From assembly GCA_959022495.1 (NCBI GenBank), contig CAUEYX010000023.1, positions 1-50,297 on the forward strand: a DNA stretch of 50,297 nt, in the 5' to 3' direction. The stretch comes from an uncultured Lachnospiraceae bacterium (lineage in GTDB: Bacteria; Bacillota; Clostridia; Lachnospirales; Lachnospiraceae). Under the pieces are notes generated by a model. It ran no database searches, was not told the origin of the DNA, and saw nothing but the letters and a program-made list of their open reading frames with translations. Below, one piece after another: positions 40,970-48,944 of the stretch (position 1 is the stretch's first letter; each line of letters opens with the position of its first letter). The position numbers and the translations under genes were made by a program.

Positions 40970-41319
40970 GTGGCTTCGGCTCCGCGCAGAAAGGCGTTCG
41001 AAAAGGCGCTCCGCTGTTTTCTAGGATTTTCGCAGGCCGGGAAGAGTCTTCCCGGCATATGCAGGATTTCAAAATGGGGTGAGGAGGGAGCGCAATGGGA
41101 GACACTTTCCCCAGTTACGTCCCCTTCTGCTGTTCTCAGATCATGCAGTGAGACCAGCCGGGGAATGGGTATGCCTGAAAGGCCGTAGAGCAGCATCGGC
41201 ACTTGGGCTGCGTTCTTTGCAGCCCTATGTACCGCTATGCTGCGTCCCGAGTGAAAGCGGGCCTGCAAGGCATACCTATTTCTCGGCAAACGCATCCATG
41301 ATCCCCACAAATCCAGATT
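40875..41319. mobile_element. MITE-like segment bounded by perfect 17-bp inverted repeats
   Basis: AATCTGGATTTGTGGGG at 40875-40891 is exactly inverted at 41303-41319. The left end lies inside the 3' coding end of the pyridoxal kinase gene and the right end touches the stop codon of map. The interior, including the 348 nt between the two genes (40970-41317), holds a 21-bp palindrome (41036-41056) and nested hairpins GCAGCAT/ATGCTGC around GGGCTGC/GCAGCCC (41190-41243). No transposase is encoded. Long frames exist on both strands but resemble no protein I recognise. No clear target-site duplication was found. It could be a non-autonomous element, a structured RNA, or an invertible segment. Confidence 0.5.
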
Positions 41320-42181
41320 ATTTCGTTAGGACTTCTATGCCGTCTTCTTTGACGAGCACCATGTATTCGATCTGCGCGGATAATCCGTCGTCAATAGTAT
41401 ACACAGTCCATCCGTTGTCTTCGTCTACGAAAAAGTCCGGGCTCCCTTCGTTAATCATGGGCTCAATAGTGAACATCATGCCGGGGACAAGGAGCATCTC
41501 ACTGCCTTTGGGAGTGACGTAACTTACGAAAGGATCTTCGTGAAAAGCAAGTCCGATGCCGTGTCCGCCGATTTCTTCAACCACGGAATAACCGTTGGCC
41601 TTAGCGTGGGTGTTGATGGCGTCTGCGATATCGCCCAGATGTCCCCATGGTCTGGCGGCGGCCAGCCCCAGCTCAACACATTCCTCAGTGACGCGGATGA
41701 GACGCTCCGCGCGCTCGGAGATCTGTCCCATTTTAAACATACGGGAAGCATCTGAGAAATATCCGTCCAGAATTGTTGACACATCTACGTTGATGATGTC
41801 CCCTTCTTTAAGGAAGATTTCCTTGTCCGGGATGCCGTGGCAGATCTCATTATTGATGGATGTGCATACGCTCTTCGGAAAGCCCTGATAATCCAGGGGC
41901 GCAGGAATGCCTCCGTGTTCTACAGTAAAGCGGTGGACAATTTCGTCAATCTCCGCGGTACTCATACCGATATGAATGTGTTTTGCTACTTCATCGAGAA
42001 CCGCAGTATTAAGGGCTGCACTTTCTTTGATTTTCTCGATCTGCGCCGGTGTCTTGAGGAGCTGCCGCGTGGGCACGATCTCTCCTCTTTCAGCATGCAG
42101 GAGCATTTTTTCTTCAATAGGCATGTGGCATTTTTTGTATTTTCTGCCACTGCCACACCAGCAAAGGTCATTTCTTTCCAT
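41318..42181 (-). CDS. map: Methionine aminopeptidase type I with N-terminal SEC-C zinc motif
   Basis: Removes N-terminal methionine from nascent proteins. 287 residues. A SEC-C-type zinc motif CWCGSGRKYKKCH opens the protein and may contact the ribosome. The peptidase core holds HGIPDKEIFLKEGDIINVDVSTILDGYFSDASRMF, GHGIGLAFHEDPFVSY and MFTIEPMI with the metal-ligand Asp, His and Glu residues. Start 42181 is preferred over 42190, because GAGGAG directly touches the latter and is well spaced for the former. It is a single-gene unit on the minus strand, and its stop codon overlaps an inverted repeat. Confidence 0.94.
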   Translation of the reverse strand: MERNDLCWCGSGRKYKKCHMPIEEKMLLHAERGEIVPTRQLLKTPAQIEKIKESAALNTAVLDEVAKHIHIGMSTAEIDEIVHRFTVEHGGIPAPLDYQGFPKSVCTSINNEICHGIPDKEIFLKEGDIINVDVSTILDGYFSDASRMFKMGQISERAERLIRVTEECVELGLAAARPWGHLGDIADAINTHAKANGYSVVEEIGGHGIGLAFHEDPFVSYVTPKGSEMLLVPGMMFTIEPMINEGSPDFFVDEDNGWTVYTIDDGLSAQIEYMVLVKEDGIEVLTK

Positions 42182-42230
42182 GAATAACATCTCCTCTAAA
42201 ATATAATAATTATATCATATAACTGTCTAG

Positions 42231-42259
42231 ATTATATACGCCCATAAATGATACTTGAA
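42231..42259 (-). promoter_or_regulatory. Possible promoter of map
   Basis: Minus strand: -35 TTCAAG (42259-42254), a 17-bp spacer and perfect -10 TATAAT (42236-42231). The -35 is weak. The surrounding 160 nt are very AT-rich. Confidence 0.4.
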
Positions 42260-42353
42260 ATGCAGAATATAATTTTAATAGTTATAATATGCGATATTAA
42301 GAAACAATATAATTGCAAAATGCGCATTGATGATGCCCAGTCCTGCCTGAGAT

Positions 42354-43589
42354 TTAAAAACGGTGAATGAACAGGCCGCTGCGCAGCTTTGGCTCAAACC
42401 ACGTGGATTTCGGCGGCATCAGCCTGCCCGCATCCGCAATCCGCAGTAATTCCTCCATGGATGTAGGATACATGGAAAATGCGATCCCTCCAGATATGTC
42501 TGCCGCCTGTTCTAAAGCATGTGCCCCTTTGATCTCCCCAACGAAACGGATGCGGGGATCAGTCTTGGGGTCCTGGATGCCAAGAACCGGGCCAAGGATG
42601 AAATCCTGCAGGATGGAAACATCCAGCCCTTTTACCGGATCATCAGACAGCAGGCGGTCCTGCGCCCTGGCCTGGTACCATATGCCGTCACTGTAAATAC
42701 CAAATTCACCTTTACAGGTGGGACGGTAAGGCCCGTCACCCAGCGCGGTAACATCAAATCCATCTCTTATCTTATCAAGAAATGAAGCAAATGTATAGCC
42801 ATTCTTGTCAGTGACTAAACGGTCATAGCCATAGATTCTGAGCTCATCGGAAGGGAAGAGGACACAGAGGAAGAAATTATATTCTTCTGTGCCGGAAAAG
42901 CCCGGATCTGCTGCTCTCCTTGCCTCTGCCACCCGCACTGCAGAGGCGGCACGGTGGTGTCCGTCAGCGATGTAGAGCCGGGGAATGTGAGCGTAAATTT
43001 GAGAAATCTTCTCAATATATTCCACTGAGTCGATCTTCCATACTTGATGGCGGATTCCGTCCGGGCTGGTAAAATCATATAGTGGTTTTTCTGTTTTTAT
43101 GCGCTCGATTATATGATGCAGGCCCTTGTGGGGACGGTGGGTGAGAAAGATAGGTCCTGTCTGAGCGCTGCACGCGTCGATGTGGCATATACGGTCCTGC
43201 TCTTTTGCTTCCAGGGTATTCTCGTGACGCAGGATCACACCATTTCGATAATCATCGACCGAAGCGCACGCGGCAAGGCCGGTCTGAGTCCTTCCGTCCA
43301 TTGTAAGCGCATATATATAGTAACAGTCTGTGCGGTCCTGGATAAAAGAGCCGTCCCGAATCATATGATCAAGCGTTTCCCTGGCGGTTTCATACACCTG
43401 AGCGGAGTACATATTCGTCCCTTCGGGGAGCTGGGTCTCTGCGCGGTCGATCTTCAGAAATGACCGAGGGTTCTTAAGAACGATCTGTCTTGCTTCATCG
43501 CTGCTGTACACATCGTAAGGGAGAGCGGCGATGGAAGAGGCAAGATCCTCCTTCGGGCGTATTCCACGGAACGGGCGGATGATACTCAT
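42354..43589 (-). CDS. DUF1015 family protein
   Basis: A 411-residue protein of unknown function. It opens with IIRPFRGIRPKEDLASSIAALPYDVYSSDEARQI, the standard DUF1015 start, has RHENTLEAKEQDR and the conserved LYIADGHHRAASA motif in the middle. The GHHR segment recalls the ParB/sulfiredoxin nucleotide-binding motif, so a nucleotide-dependent kinase-like activity is possible; this is inference. In related Clostridia such genes often lie beside serine biosynthesis genes, but none is in this window. AAAGGAGA precedes the start at 43589. Confidence 0.85.
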   Translation of the reverse strand: MSIIRPFRGIRPKEDLASSIAALPYDVYSSDEARQIVLKNPRSFLKIDRAETQLPEGTNMYSAQVYETARETLDHMIRDGSFIQDRTDCYYIYALTMDGRTQTGLAACASVDDYRNGVILRHENTLEAKEQDRICHIDACSAQTGPIFLTHRPHKGLHHIIERIKTEKPLYDFTSPDGIRHQVWKIDSVEYIEKISQIYAHIPRLYIADGHHRAASAVRVAEARRAADPGFSGTEEYNFFLCVLFPSDELRIYGYDRLVTDKNGYTFASFLDKIRDGFDVTALGDGPYRPTCKGEFGIYSDGIWYQARAQDRLLSDDPVKGLDVSILQDFILGPVLGIQDPKTDPRIRFVGEIKGAHALEQAADISGGIAFSMYPTSMEELLRIADAGRLMPPKSTWFEPKLRSGLFIHRF

Positions 43590-43730
43590 GGCAGTCTCCT
43601 TTCATGAGGCAAGAGGTGCGTGCTGTTCTGCATCCTGATGCCGTAACATTCTAATAATCGATACCAGAGTATTCTAACACAGAAATCCTCCGGCCGCCAC
43701 CGCACGATTCGACAAAAACCGTATTTCTAC

Positions 43731-43759
43731 TTGCCCGGCAGTAAAAAGTATAGTAGTAT
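43731..43759 (+). promoter_or_regulatory. Promoter of the FHA protein gene
   Basis: -35 TTGCCC (43731-43736), a 17-bp spacer and -10 TAGTAT (43754-43759), 26 nt before the ATG. Confidence 0.55.
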
Positions 43760-43785
43760 TAAGACTCAAAGGAGTGATAAATTTT

Positions 43786-44343
43786 ATGTGGTACTGGATC
43801 GTGATGTTTGTGCTCGTGGCGGGATGTGCTGCCATGCTGGCAGTGTCATTTATCAGCATAAAGAAGCGGAACGACAGGGCTGTGTACGCGGACGGCGGAC
43901 GGCGGAGCCGCCCATATGACGATGACGAGGAGGATTATAATGAGCCTCCGCGCAGGCGCAGGAGAGAAGAGGCATATCCGCCGGAGCGGGAAGAACGTCC
44001 CCGGAGGAAAAAGCGGCGGCAGTGGAAGATCGTTCTGGAAGATATCGACAGCTGGGATAAATATACATTCGTGTTTTATGATACCGTGGGGATCGGCAGA
44101 GGCAGGGACGGCAGCATGTATGAAAAATATCTGCCGGTTATGGATGATGGCAGAGTCTCCAAGATTCACTGTGTGATTATCCACAGAGGGGATAAGCTGT
44201 ATTTGAAGGATGAAGGATCACGGAACGGCACGTATTTAAACGGAGAGAGGCTGGAAGGACCGGAGCCGATCCAGAGGGATGATATCATCGGTATAGGTGA
44301 GACACGCCTGGAGGTACAGAGGATTCTCAGGGAAAGTGAATAA
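43786..44343 (+). CDS. Membrane-anchored FHA-domain protein
   Basis: A 185-residue protein with one N-terminal membrane span (about 3-24), a highly charged Arg/Asp/Glu/Pro linker (about 30-80) and a C-terminal FHA phosphothreonine-binding domain. The domain core is GIGRGRDG, SKIHCVIIHRGDKLYLKDEGSRNGTYLNGERL. It is probably the reader of a Ser/Thr kinase signal in cell-envelope growth or sporulation; no kinase gene lies in the window. ATG 43786 is preferred because AAAGGAG lies 11 nt upstream; an in-frame GTG at 43774 overlaps that site. Confidence 0.85.
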   Translation: MWYWIVMFVLVAGCAAMLAVSFISIKKRNDRAVYADGGRRSRPYDDDEEDYNEPPRRRRREEAYPPEREERPRRKKRRQWKIVLEDIDSWDKYTFVFYDTVGIGRGRDGSMYEKYLPVMDDGRVSKIHCVIIHRGDKLYLKDEGSRNGTYLNGERLEGPEPIQRDDIIGIGETRLEVQRILRESE

Positions 44344-44445
44344 AAGATTTCCCCAGAGAAGCCATCGGCCTAAGCAGCGTACATTCACGGGCAGGGGCAG
44401 ATATGCATATACTACATATATAATGTCTGTCCGGGAGTGAAGTGT

Positions 44446-44892
44446 ATGAATGAAAGAATGCCCTATTATATGGCGTATCCAGTCCCATTTTCATATGATG
44501 ATGAGAGAACTGAGCGAAGAGATATTGAATATTTGAGAAGCATGTATCCTGACATTCCAAAGCGGATTCTTCCCTATGTGGAAGAAGAATGCGACCGAAT
44601 GGAATATGAGAACAGTATGGTGTATGACCAGTATCCTGATAAACTTCAGCTAAAGTTGATGTGCAGGCGTGTCTGTGACAATGTGTGCAGGCATGAGCAC
44701 CTTTGTCTGGGCGGGGGAAGAAATGGCGGATGCGGCTGTGACAGCGGTGTGAGCGGTTCAGATCGAAGCGGCGCCAGAGAGAGTGAAACCATAGAAGCGC
44801 AGTCCCTGCGTGATCTGATTGAGGTTATGCTTTTTCAGGAAATCTACCGGCGCAGGTGTGACCATCGGAGAAGATGCCGGCGGTTCTATTAA
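44446..44892 (+). CDS. Uncharacterised Tyr/Cys/Arg-rich small protein
   Basis: I do not recognise a named family. The 148-residue protein begins MNERMPYYMAYPVPFSYDD and has an acidic, Tyr-rich first half with YLRSMYPDIPKRILPYVEEECDRMEYENSMVYDQYPDKL. A cysteine cluster (CRRVCDNVCRHEHLC, then GGCGCDSG) lies in the middle, and the C terminus is RRRCDHRRRCRRFY. The make-up recalls spore-coat-associated proteins of Clostridia, but this is a guess from composition. GGGAG lies 8 nt before ATG 44446. TATAAT at 44419-44424 may be a -10 box, without a matching sigma-A -35. It is followed by 164 nt with no gene. Confidence 0.65.
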   Translation: MNERMPYYMAYPVPFSYDDERTERRDIEYLRSMYPDIPKRILPYVEEECDRMEYENSMVYDQYPDKLQLKLMCRRVCDNVCRHEHLCLGGGRNGGCGCDSGVSGSDRSGARESETIEAQSLRDLIEVMLFQEIYRRRCDHRRRCRRFY

Positions 44893-45056
44893 AACCTGCT
44901 TCATCCGGCGGCGCGTGAATACAGAAGCCGCGCGAAGCGGCGCGCCGGCGCGCGTATATGCACGTCACTGCGGCGTCTGGGGCAGTGTACAGGATGAATA
45001 AGGAAGGGATACTGTGCTTTGCCCCGGTAAGGGGTGGAAGGCGGAGTATAAAGAAA

Positions 45057-45626
45057 ATGAAGCACGTAAAGAAAAATCTTGTTTTTATAGGCATGCCGGC
45101 AGTAGGTAAGAGTACCGTGGGGATTGTGGTAGCAAAGCGCCTTGGCATGAAATTTGTTGATACAGATCTTCTGATCCAGGAGCAGGAAGGAAGACTGCTC
45201 AGGGAAATCATAGCGGAGGAAGGAGAAGACGGCTTCCTTAAGATCGAGAACCAGGTGAACGCTTCCGTAAACGCGGAGAACGCGGTTATCTCACCGGGAG
45301 GCAGCGTGGTCTACTGCCGAGAGGCCATGGAACATTATAAAAAGATTGGAACCATTGTATATTTGAAGGCTTCTTATCAGACAATAAAGAAGAGGATACG
45401 GAATCCGAAGAAGCGCGGGGTCGTGCTGCGTGAAGGGCAGACTTTCCGGGATCTGTACGACGAGCGTGTGCGGTATTTTGAAAAGTATGCGGATATCACA
45501 GTCTGTGAGGACGGATGCCGAATAGAAGAGACCATAGAAAATGTCATTCACGCAGTGAAAAAACGCCGAAAAAAAGAGAGGACGCGTAAAAAACTTGACA
45601 AGGAGGCACGTCCCAAACTAAAATAG
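45057..45626 (+). CDS. Shikimate-kinase-like P-loop kinase
   Basis: A 189-residue protein of the AroK fold: P-loop GMPAVGKST (12-20), DTD (35-37), SPGGSVVYCRE in place of the shikimate GGG loop, and DERVRYFEKYAD near the C-terminal Arg contact. The position equivalent to the conserved substrate-binding Arg (FRxxE) is Leu61 (FLKIE), and the first Gly of the GGG loop is replaced by Pro80. Shikimate may therefore not be the substrate, although Asp37 and the distal Arg remain. No other shikimate-pathway gene is nearby. The tail is very basic. ATG 45057 is chosen with GGCGGAG upstream; the P-loop then lies at the expected distance. Longer frames add unrelated residues. Confidence 0.75.
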   Translation: MKHVKKNLVFIGMPAVGKSTVGIVVAKRLGMKFVDTDLLIQEQEGRLLREIIAEEGEDGFLKIENQVNASVNAENAVISPGGSVVYCREAMEHYKKIGTIVYLKASYQTIKKRIRNPKKRGVVLREGQTFRDLYDERVRYFEKYADITVCEDGCRIEETIENVIHAVKKRRKKERTRKKLDKEARPKLK

Positions 45627-45649
45627 GGCTTTGGGAAAAGCCGTTTTTA
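45627..45649 (+). terminator. Terminator after the kinase-like gene
   Basis: GGCTTT (45627-45632) pairs with AAAGCC (45637-45642) around GGGA, followed by GTTTTTA. TACAAT at 45653-45658 may be the -10 box for murA. Confidence 0.8.
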
Positions 45650-45714
45650 TGGTACAATAATTTCGGCTGAATGAATGTACAGATATGATAACAGAATGTT
45701 AATCGAGGTGCGAA

Positions 45715-47007
45715 ATGGAGCAATATATCATAAAAGGCGGGAATCCGCTGGTAGGGGAAGTAGAAATCGGCGGCGCGAAAAACGCGGCTCTTGCGATTCT
45801 TGCGGCAGCTATTATGACAGATGAGACAGTCCTGATCGATAATCTGCCGGATGTCAATGATGTCAATGTGATGCTCGAAGCGATCAGTGGGATCGGAGCG
45901 ATGGTACAGCGCATTGACCGGCACACAGTGAAGATCAACGGCGGTACAATCGGTGATTTTAATATAGAGTATGATTATATTAAAAAGATAAGAGCGTCCT
46001 ATTATCTTCTGGGCGCCCTGCTTGGCAAGTACAGGCGCGCTGAGGTAGCCCTGCCGGGCGGATGCAATATCGGCAGCAGGCCGATTGACCAGCATCTGAA
46101 AGGATTCCGGGCGCTGGGCGCGGATGTGGATATTGAACATGGGAAGATCGTCGCTGAGGCAGATAAACTGAAGGGGACACATCTTTACTTTGACGTTGTC
46201 ACAGTCGGCGCAACCATCAATGTGATGATGGCGGCCGCAATGGCAGACGGGCTGACGATTATGGAGAACGTAGCAAAAGAACCCCATGTAGTGGACGTGG
46301 CCAATTTCCTGAACAGCATGGGCGCGAATATCAGGGGGGCCGGCACGGACGTGATTAAAATACGTGGTGTGAAATCCCTTCATAAAACAGAATATTCCAT
46401 TATTCCGGATCAGATTGAGGCCGGGACATTTATGTTCGCGGCGGCGGCAACCAAGGGAGATGTGACGGTGCTGAATGTGATACCGAAACATTTGGACGCT
46501 ACGATCTCAAAGCTGGTTGATATCGGCTGCGAGGTGGAAGAATTTGACGATGCTGTGCGTGTCGTTGCGAAGGGACGGCTTAAATGTACACAGGTTAAGA
46601 CCCTGCCCTATCCGGGATATCCGACCGACATGCAGCCGCAGATCGGCGTGGTTCTCGCGCTGGCTAATGGAACCAGCACCATTACGGAGAGCATCTTCGA
46701 AAATCGGTTTAAATACCTTGGCGAATTGGCGCGCATGGGTGCGCAGGTAAAGGTGGAAGGCAATTCAGCAACCATAGAGGGCGTTGCGAAGTTTTCGGCG
46801 GCAAGAGTAAGCGCGCCAGACTTGAGAGCAGGCGCTGCGCTCTGCATTGCCGGGCTCGCGGCGGATGGAATTACCATTGTGGATGATATCGTATACATTC
46901 AGCGAGGATATGAGAGATTTGAGGAGAAACTCAGAAGCCTTGGCGGAATGATTGAGAAAGTGTCCAGTGAGAAGGAAATCCAGAAATTTAAGTTGAAAGT
47001 AGGATAA
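45715..47007 (+). CDS. murA: UDP-N-acetylglucosamine 1-carboxyvinyltransferase
   Basis: Commits UDP-GlcNAc to peptidoglycan synthesis by transfer of enolpyruvate from PEP. 430 residues in two inside-out alpha/beta domains. The start YIIKGGNPLVGEVEIGGAKNAAL contains the UDP-sugar Lys-Asn pair, and the active-site Cys117 lies in PGGCNIGSRPID, the fosfomycin-sensitive form. PTDMQPQ and ENRFKYLGELARMGA follow. GAGG precedes ATG 45715. Confidence 0.97.
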   Translation: MEQYIIKGGNPLVGEVEIGGAKNAALAILAAAIMTDETVLIDNLPDVNDVNVMLEAISGIGAMVQRIDRHTVKINGGTIGDFNIEYDYIKKIRASYYLLGALLGKYRRAEVALPGGCNIGSRPIDQHLKGFRALGADVDIEHGKIVAEADKLKGTHLYFDVVTVGATINVMMAAAMADGLTIMENVAKEPHVVDVANFLNSMGANIRGAGTDVIKIRGVKSLHKTEYSIIPDQIEAGTFMFAAAATKGDVTVLNVIPKHLDATISKLVDIGCEVEEFDDAVRVVAKGRLKCTQVKTLPYPGYPTDMQPQIGVVLALANGTSTITESIFENRFKYLGELARMGAQVKVEGNSATIEGVAKFSAARVSAPDLRAGAALCIAGLAADGITIVDDIVYIQRGYERFEEKLRSLGGMIEKVSSEKEIQKFKLKVG

Positions 47008-47023
47008 TATGATAACAGGAGAG

Positions 47024-47051
47024 GGCGGAGCCGGGAGGGTTCTGCCTTTTG
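47024..47051 (+). terminator. Probable terminator after murA
   Basis: GGCGGAG (47024-47030) pairs with TTCTGCC (47040-47046) with two G-U pairs, followed by TTTTG. Confidence 0.55.
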
Positions 47052-47091
47052 TATTGTGGGCGGATGAAGTGTCTGTGGAGGACAGCGGAAG

Positions 47092-48627
47092 ATGGAAGGA
47101 AAGATGTACAGAAGACGGACCGAGGAAATACGGCGCAGGAGGAGACGACAGGTGCGGCGGCAGAGAATGGCCATAGGAGCTGGCTGCATTTTAATCGCAG
47201 CGGTGACTGCCGCGGCTGGGATAAATGCATGGCGCAGCCATCAGGATGAGGAGCGCGCGGCACGCCGGGCAGAGGAAGTAAAACAGAAGATCGCGCTGGG
47301 ATATGAAGCGTTTCTTGAAGTGAATGCGCAGGCGGGAGTACAGGGGGAGGACTCCGGAGACGCAGCCGTCAATGAAGCCGGCAGTGCCGGGAATACACGG
47401 GAAGCCGTTTATATAGAGAATGCGTCTGAGGAAGGCGCTGTATTTGCGGAGTGGGTGTCAGAGCAGTACCCGGAAGAAATGAAGGAGAAGCTGCCAGCGG
47501 CTGTTGCTGACGGGGATTTTACCCCGGAGGAGGCCTATCAGGTCCTGGGAGCGACCATGCATGTCCTCTCTGATGAGTACCGGGGGTGGCTTCAGGACGC
47601 GGGGACAGCGGAGGAGCACGGCATTTACTTCGGCGGAGAGAGGGCCGAGTCCGGGAGAACCGGAGCCGGGGAGAAAGAGCCGGCGCGGATTGCGATTGCG
47701 GGGGACCTCTGTCTGGAAGAAGACGGATTTGTGATGGATAAATACGATGAGGTGAATGACCTGGAAGGGTGTATCTCGCCGGAGATTTTAGAGTTAACCA
47801 GAAGCGCGGATCTCTTTTATCTGAACCATGAGTACACGGTCAGTGAGCGGGGCGAAGCTCTGGCGGGGAAACTCTATACATTCCGGGCAAAGCCGGAGCG
47901 CATGGCGCTGCTGGAAGAGATGGGGACGGACCTGGTTTCCCTTGCGAACAATCATATCTATGACTATGGTGAAGAAGGGATGCTGGATACCCTGGAATAT
48001 CTGGATGATGCGCAGATCCCATATGTGGGCGGCGGAAGGAATCTGGAAGAAGCCGCACGTCCGGTATATTTTATTGTAAACGGCATGAAGATCGGCTTCG
48101 TGGCGGCAAGCAATGCGGAGTTAACGCTGTATACACCGGCTGCCGGCGCGGATTCACCAGGAATACTGGAAGCTTATGATACGGCGTATTATAATCAGGT
48201 GATTGCGGACGCGTCAAAGGAATGCGACTATCTGATCGCGTATATACACTGGGGACCGGAGGATGTGAACCAGTACGCGTCCTATCAGACAGAGCAGGGA
48301 AAGGAGTTTCTGGATTCCGGGGCGGATATTGTAGTGGGCGGCCATCCGCATGTACTACAGGGAATGGAATACATGGATGGGAAGCCTGTGATTTACAGTA
48401 TGGGCGACTTCTGGTTTAACGGGGAGACGAAATACACAGGGCTCTTGAATCTGGAGATCTCGCCGGAGGGGCTGGAGCAGATGTCATTCACCCCGTGCCT
48501 CCAGACTGGGTTTACTACACAGTACATAAAGGACGCCAAAGAACAGAGAGAAATGTATGATTTTCTTGAGGGGCTTTCACCGAATGCGCAGATCGATGAT
48601 GATGGTGTTATTACAGAAATAAAATGA
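47092..48627 (+). CDS. CapA/PgsA-family metallophosphatase, membrane-anchored
   Basis: A 511-residue protein with a strongly basic N terminus (RRRRRRQVRRQR), one membrane span (about 27-46) and an Ala/Glu-rich helical linker of about 150 residues. The CapA domain starts near residue 197 with IAIAGDLCLEED and holds LFYLNHEYTVS, SLANNHIYDYGEEGMLDTL, YIHWGPEDVNQYAS and VVGGHPHVLQGMEY, the metal-binding pattern of poly-gamma-glutamate CapA enzymes. Its role here is probably in surface polymer or peptidoglycan processing; no capB or capC gene is nearby. GGAGG lies 9 nt before ATG 47092. Confidence 0.87.
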   Translation: MEGKMYRRRTEEIRRRRRRQVRRQRMAIGAGCILIAAVTAAAGINAWRSHQDEERAARRAEEVKQKIALGYEAFLEVNAQAGVQGEDSGDAAVNEAGSAGNTREAVYIENASEEGAVFAEWVSEQYPEEMKEKLPAAVADGDFTPEEAYQVLGATMHVLSDEYRGWLQDAGTAEEHGIYFGGERAESGRTGAGEKEPARIAIAGDLCLEEDGFVMDKYDEVNDLEGCISPEILELTRSADLFYLNHEYTVSERGEALAGKLYTFRAKPERMALLEEMGTDLVSLANNHIYDYGEEGMLDTLEYLDDAQIPYVGGGRNLEEAARPVYFIVNGMKIGFVAASNAELTLYTPAAGADSPGILEAYDTAYYNQVIADASKECDYLIAYIHWGPEDVNQYASYQTEQGKEFLDSGADIVVGGHPHVLQGMEYMDGKPVIYSMGDFWFNGETKYTGLLNLEISPEGLEQMSFTPCLQTGFTTQYIKDAKEQREMYDFLEGLSPNAQIDDDGVITEIK

Positions 48628-48672
48628 CGGATTAAATTATGAAAAAAGATTATGAAAAAAACAGAAAATGTA

Positions 48673-48701
48673 TTGACATTTTATTGTCTGCAATGTAAAG
48701 T
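48673..48701 (+). promoter_or_regulatory. Promoter of metK
   Basis: Consensus -35 TTGACA (48673-48678), a 17-bp spacer and -10 TAAAGT (48696-48701). The transcript would start about 27 nt before the riboswitch. Confidence 0.8.
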
Positions 48702-48734
48702 CATGTACTGGAACAAACTTAATTATAAGACTTT

Positions 48735-48838
48735 CTCTTATTCAGAGCAGTGGAGATACAAAGGATCTGTGAAGCTGCGGCAACCCCTTAATTCTATAAG
48801 GAAGGTGCCAACCTGAGCGAGCGATCGAACAATAAGAG
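48735..48838 (+). promoter_or_regulatory. SAM-I riboswitch (S box)
   Basis: P1 is formed by CTCTTATT (48735-48742) and AATAAGAG (48831-48838). Conserved S-box segments occur in order: CAGAGCAGTGGAG, GCTGCGGCAACC and AAGGTGCCAACC. When SAM binds, P1 holds and the downstream terminator forms. Without SAM, GGATTGT (48838-48844) can pair with ACAGTCC (48857-48863), the 5' arm of the terminator, and allow metK transcription. Confidence 0.95.
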
Positions 48839-48856
48839 GATTGTTAAGATACATTG

Positions 48857-48884
48857 ACAGTCCGCTTACGCGGGCTGTTTTCTG
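48857..48884 (+). terminator. Riboswitch-controlled terminator upstream of metK
   Basis: ACAGTCCGC (48857-48865) pairs with GCGGGCTGT (48870-48878) with one T-G and a TTAC loop, followed by TTTTCTG. Confidence 0.9.
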
Positions 48885-48944
48885 TTGATCCGGAAGAGAA
48901 AGTTATGCCGCGGGACGGCGGCGGTTCAAGGAAAGGAGAAACAA

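Noticed and set aside
40897..41310. 137-codon minus-strand frame inside the inverted-repeat segment
   Set aside because: It overlaps the kinase 3' end and palindromes, has no good ribosome site and no recognised domain. It is noted in the element entry, not called a gene.
44403..44424. Sporulation sigma-E or sigma-K promoter before the Cys-rich gene
   Set aside because: CATA-like blocks are present, but spacing and -35 elements do not fit one consensus well enough in this AT-rich stretch.
45544..46491. 315-codon minus-strand frame opposite murA
   Set aside because: It is antisense to conserved MurA sequence, and its product is Cys/His-rich without known motifs.
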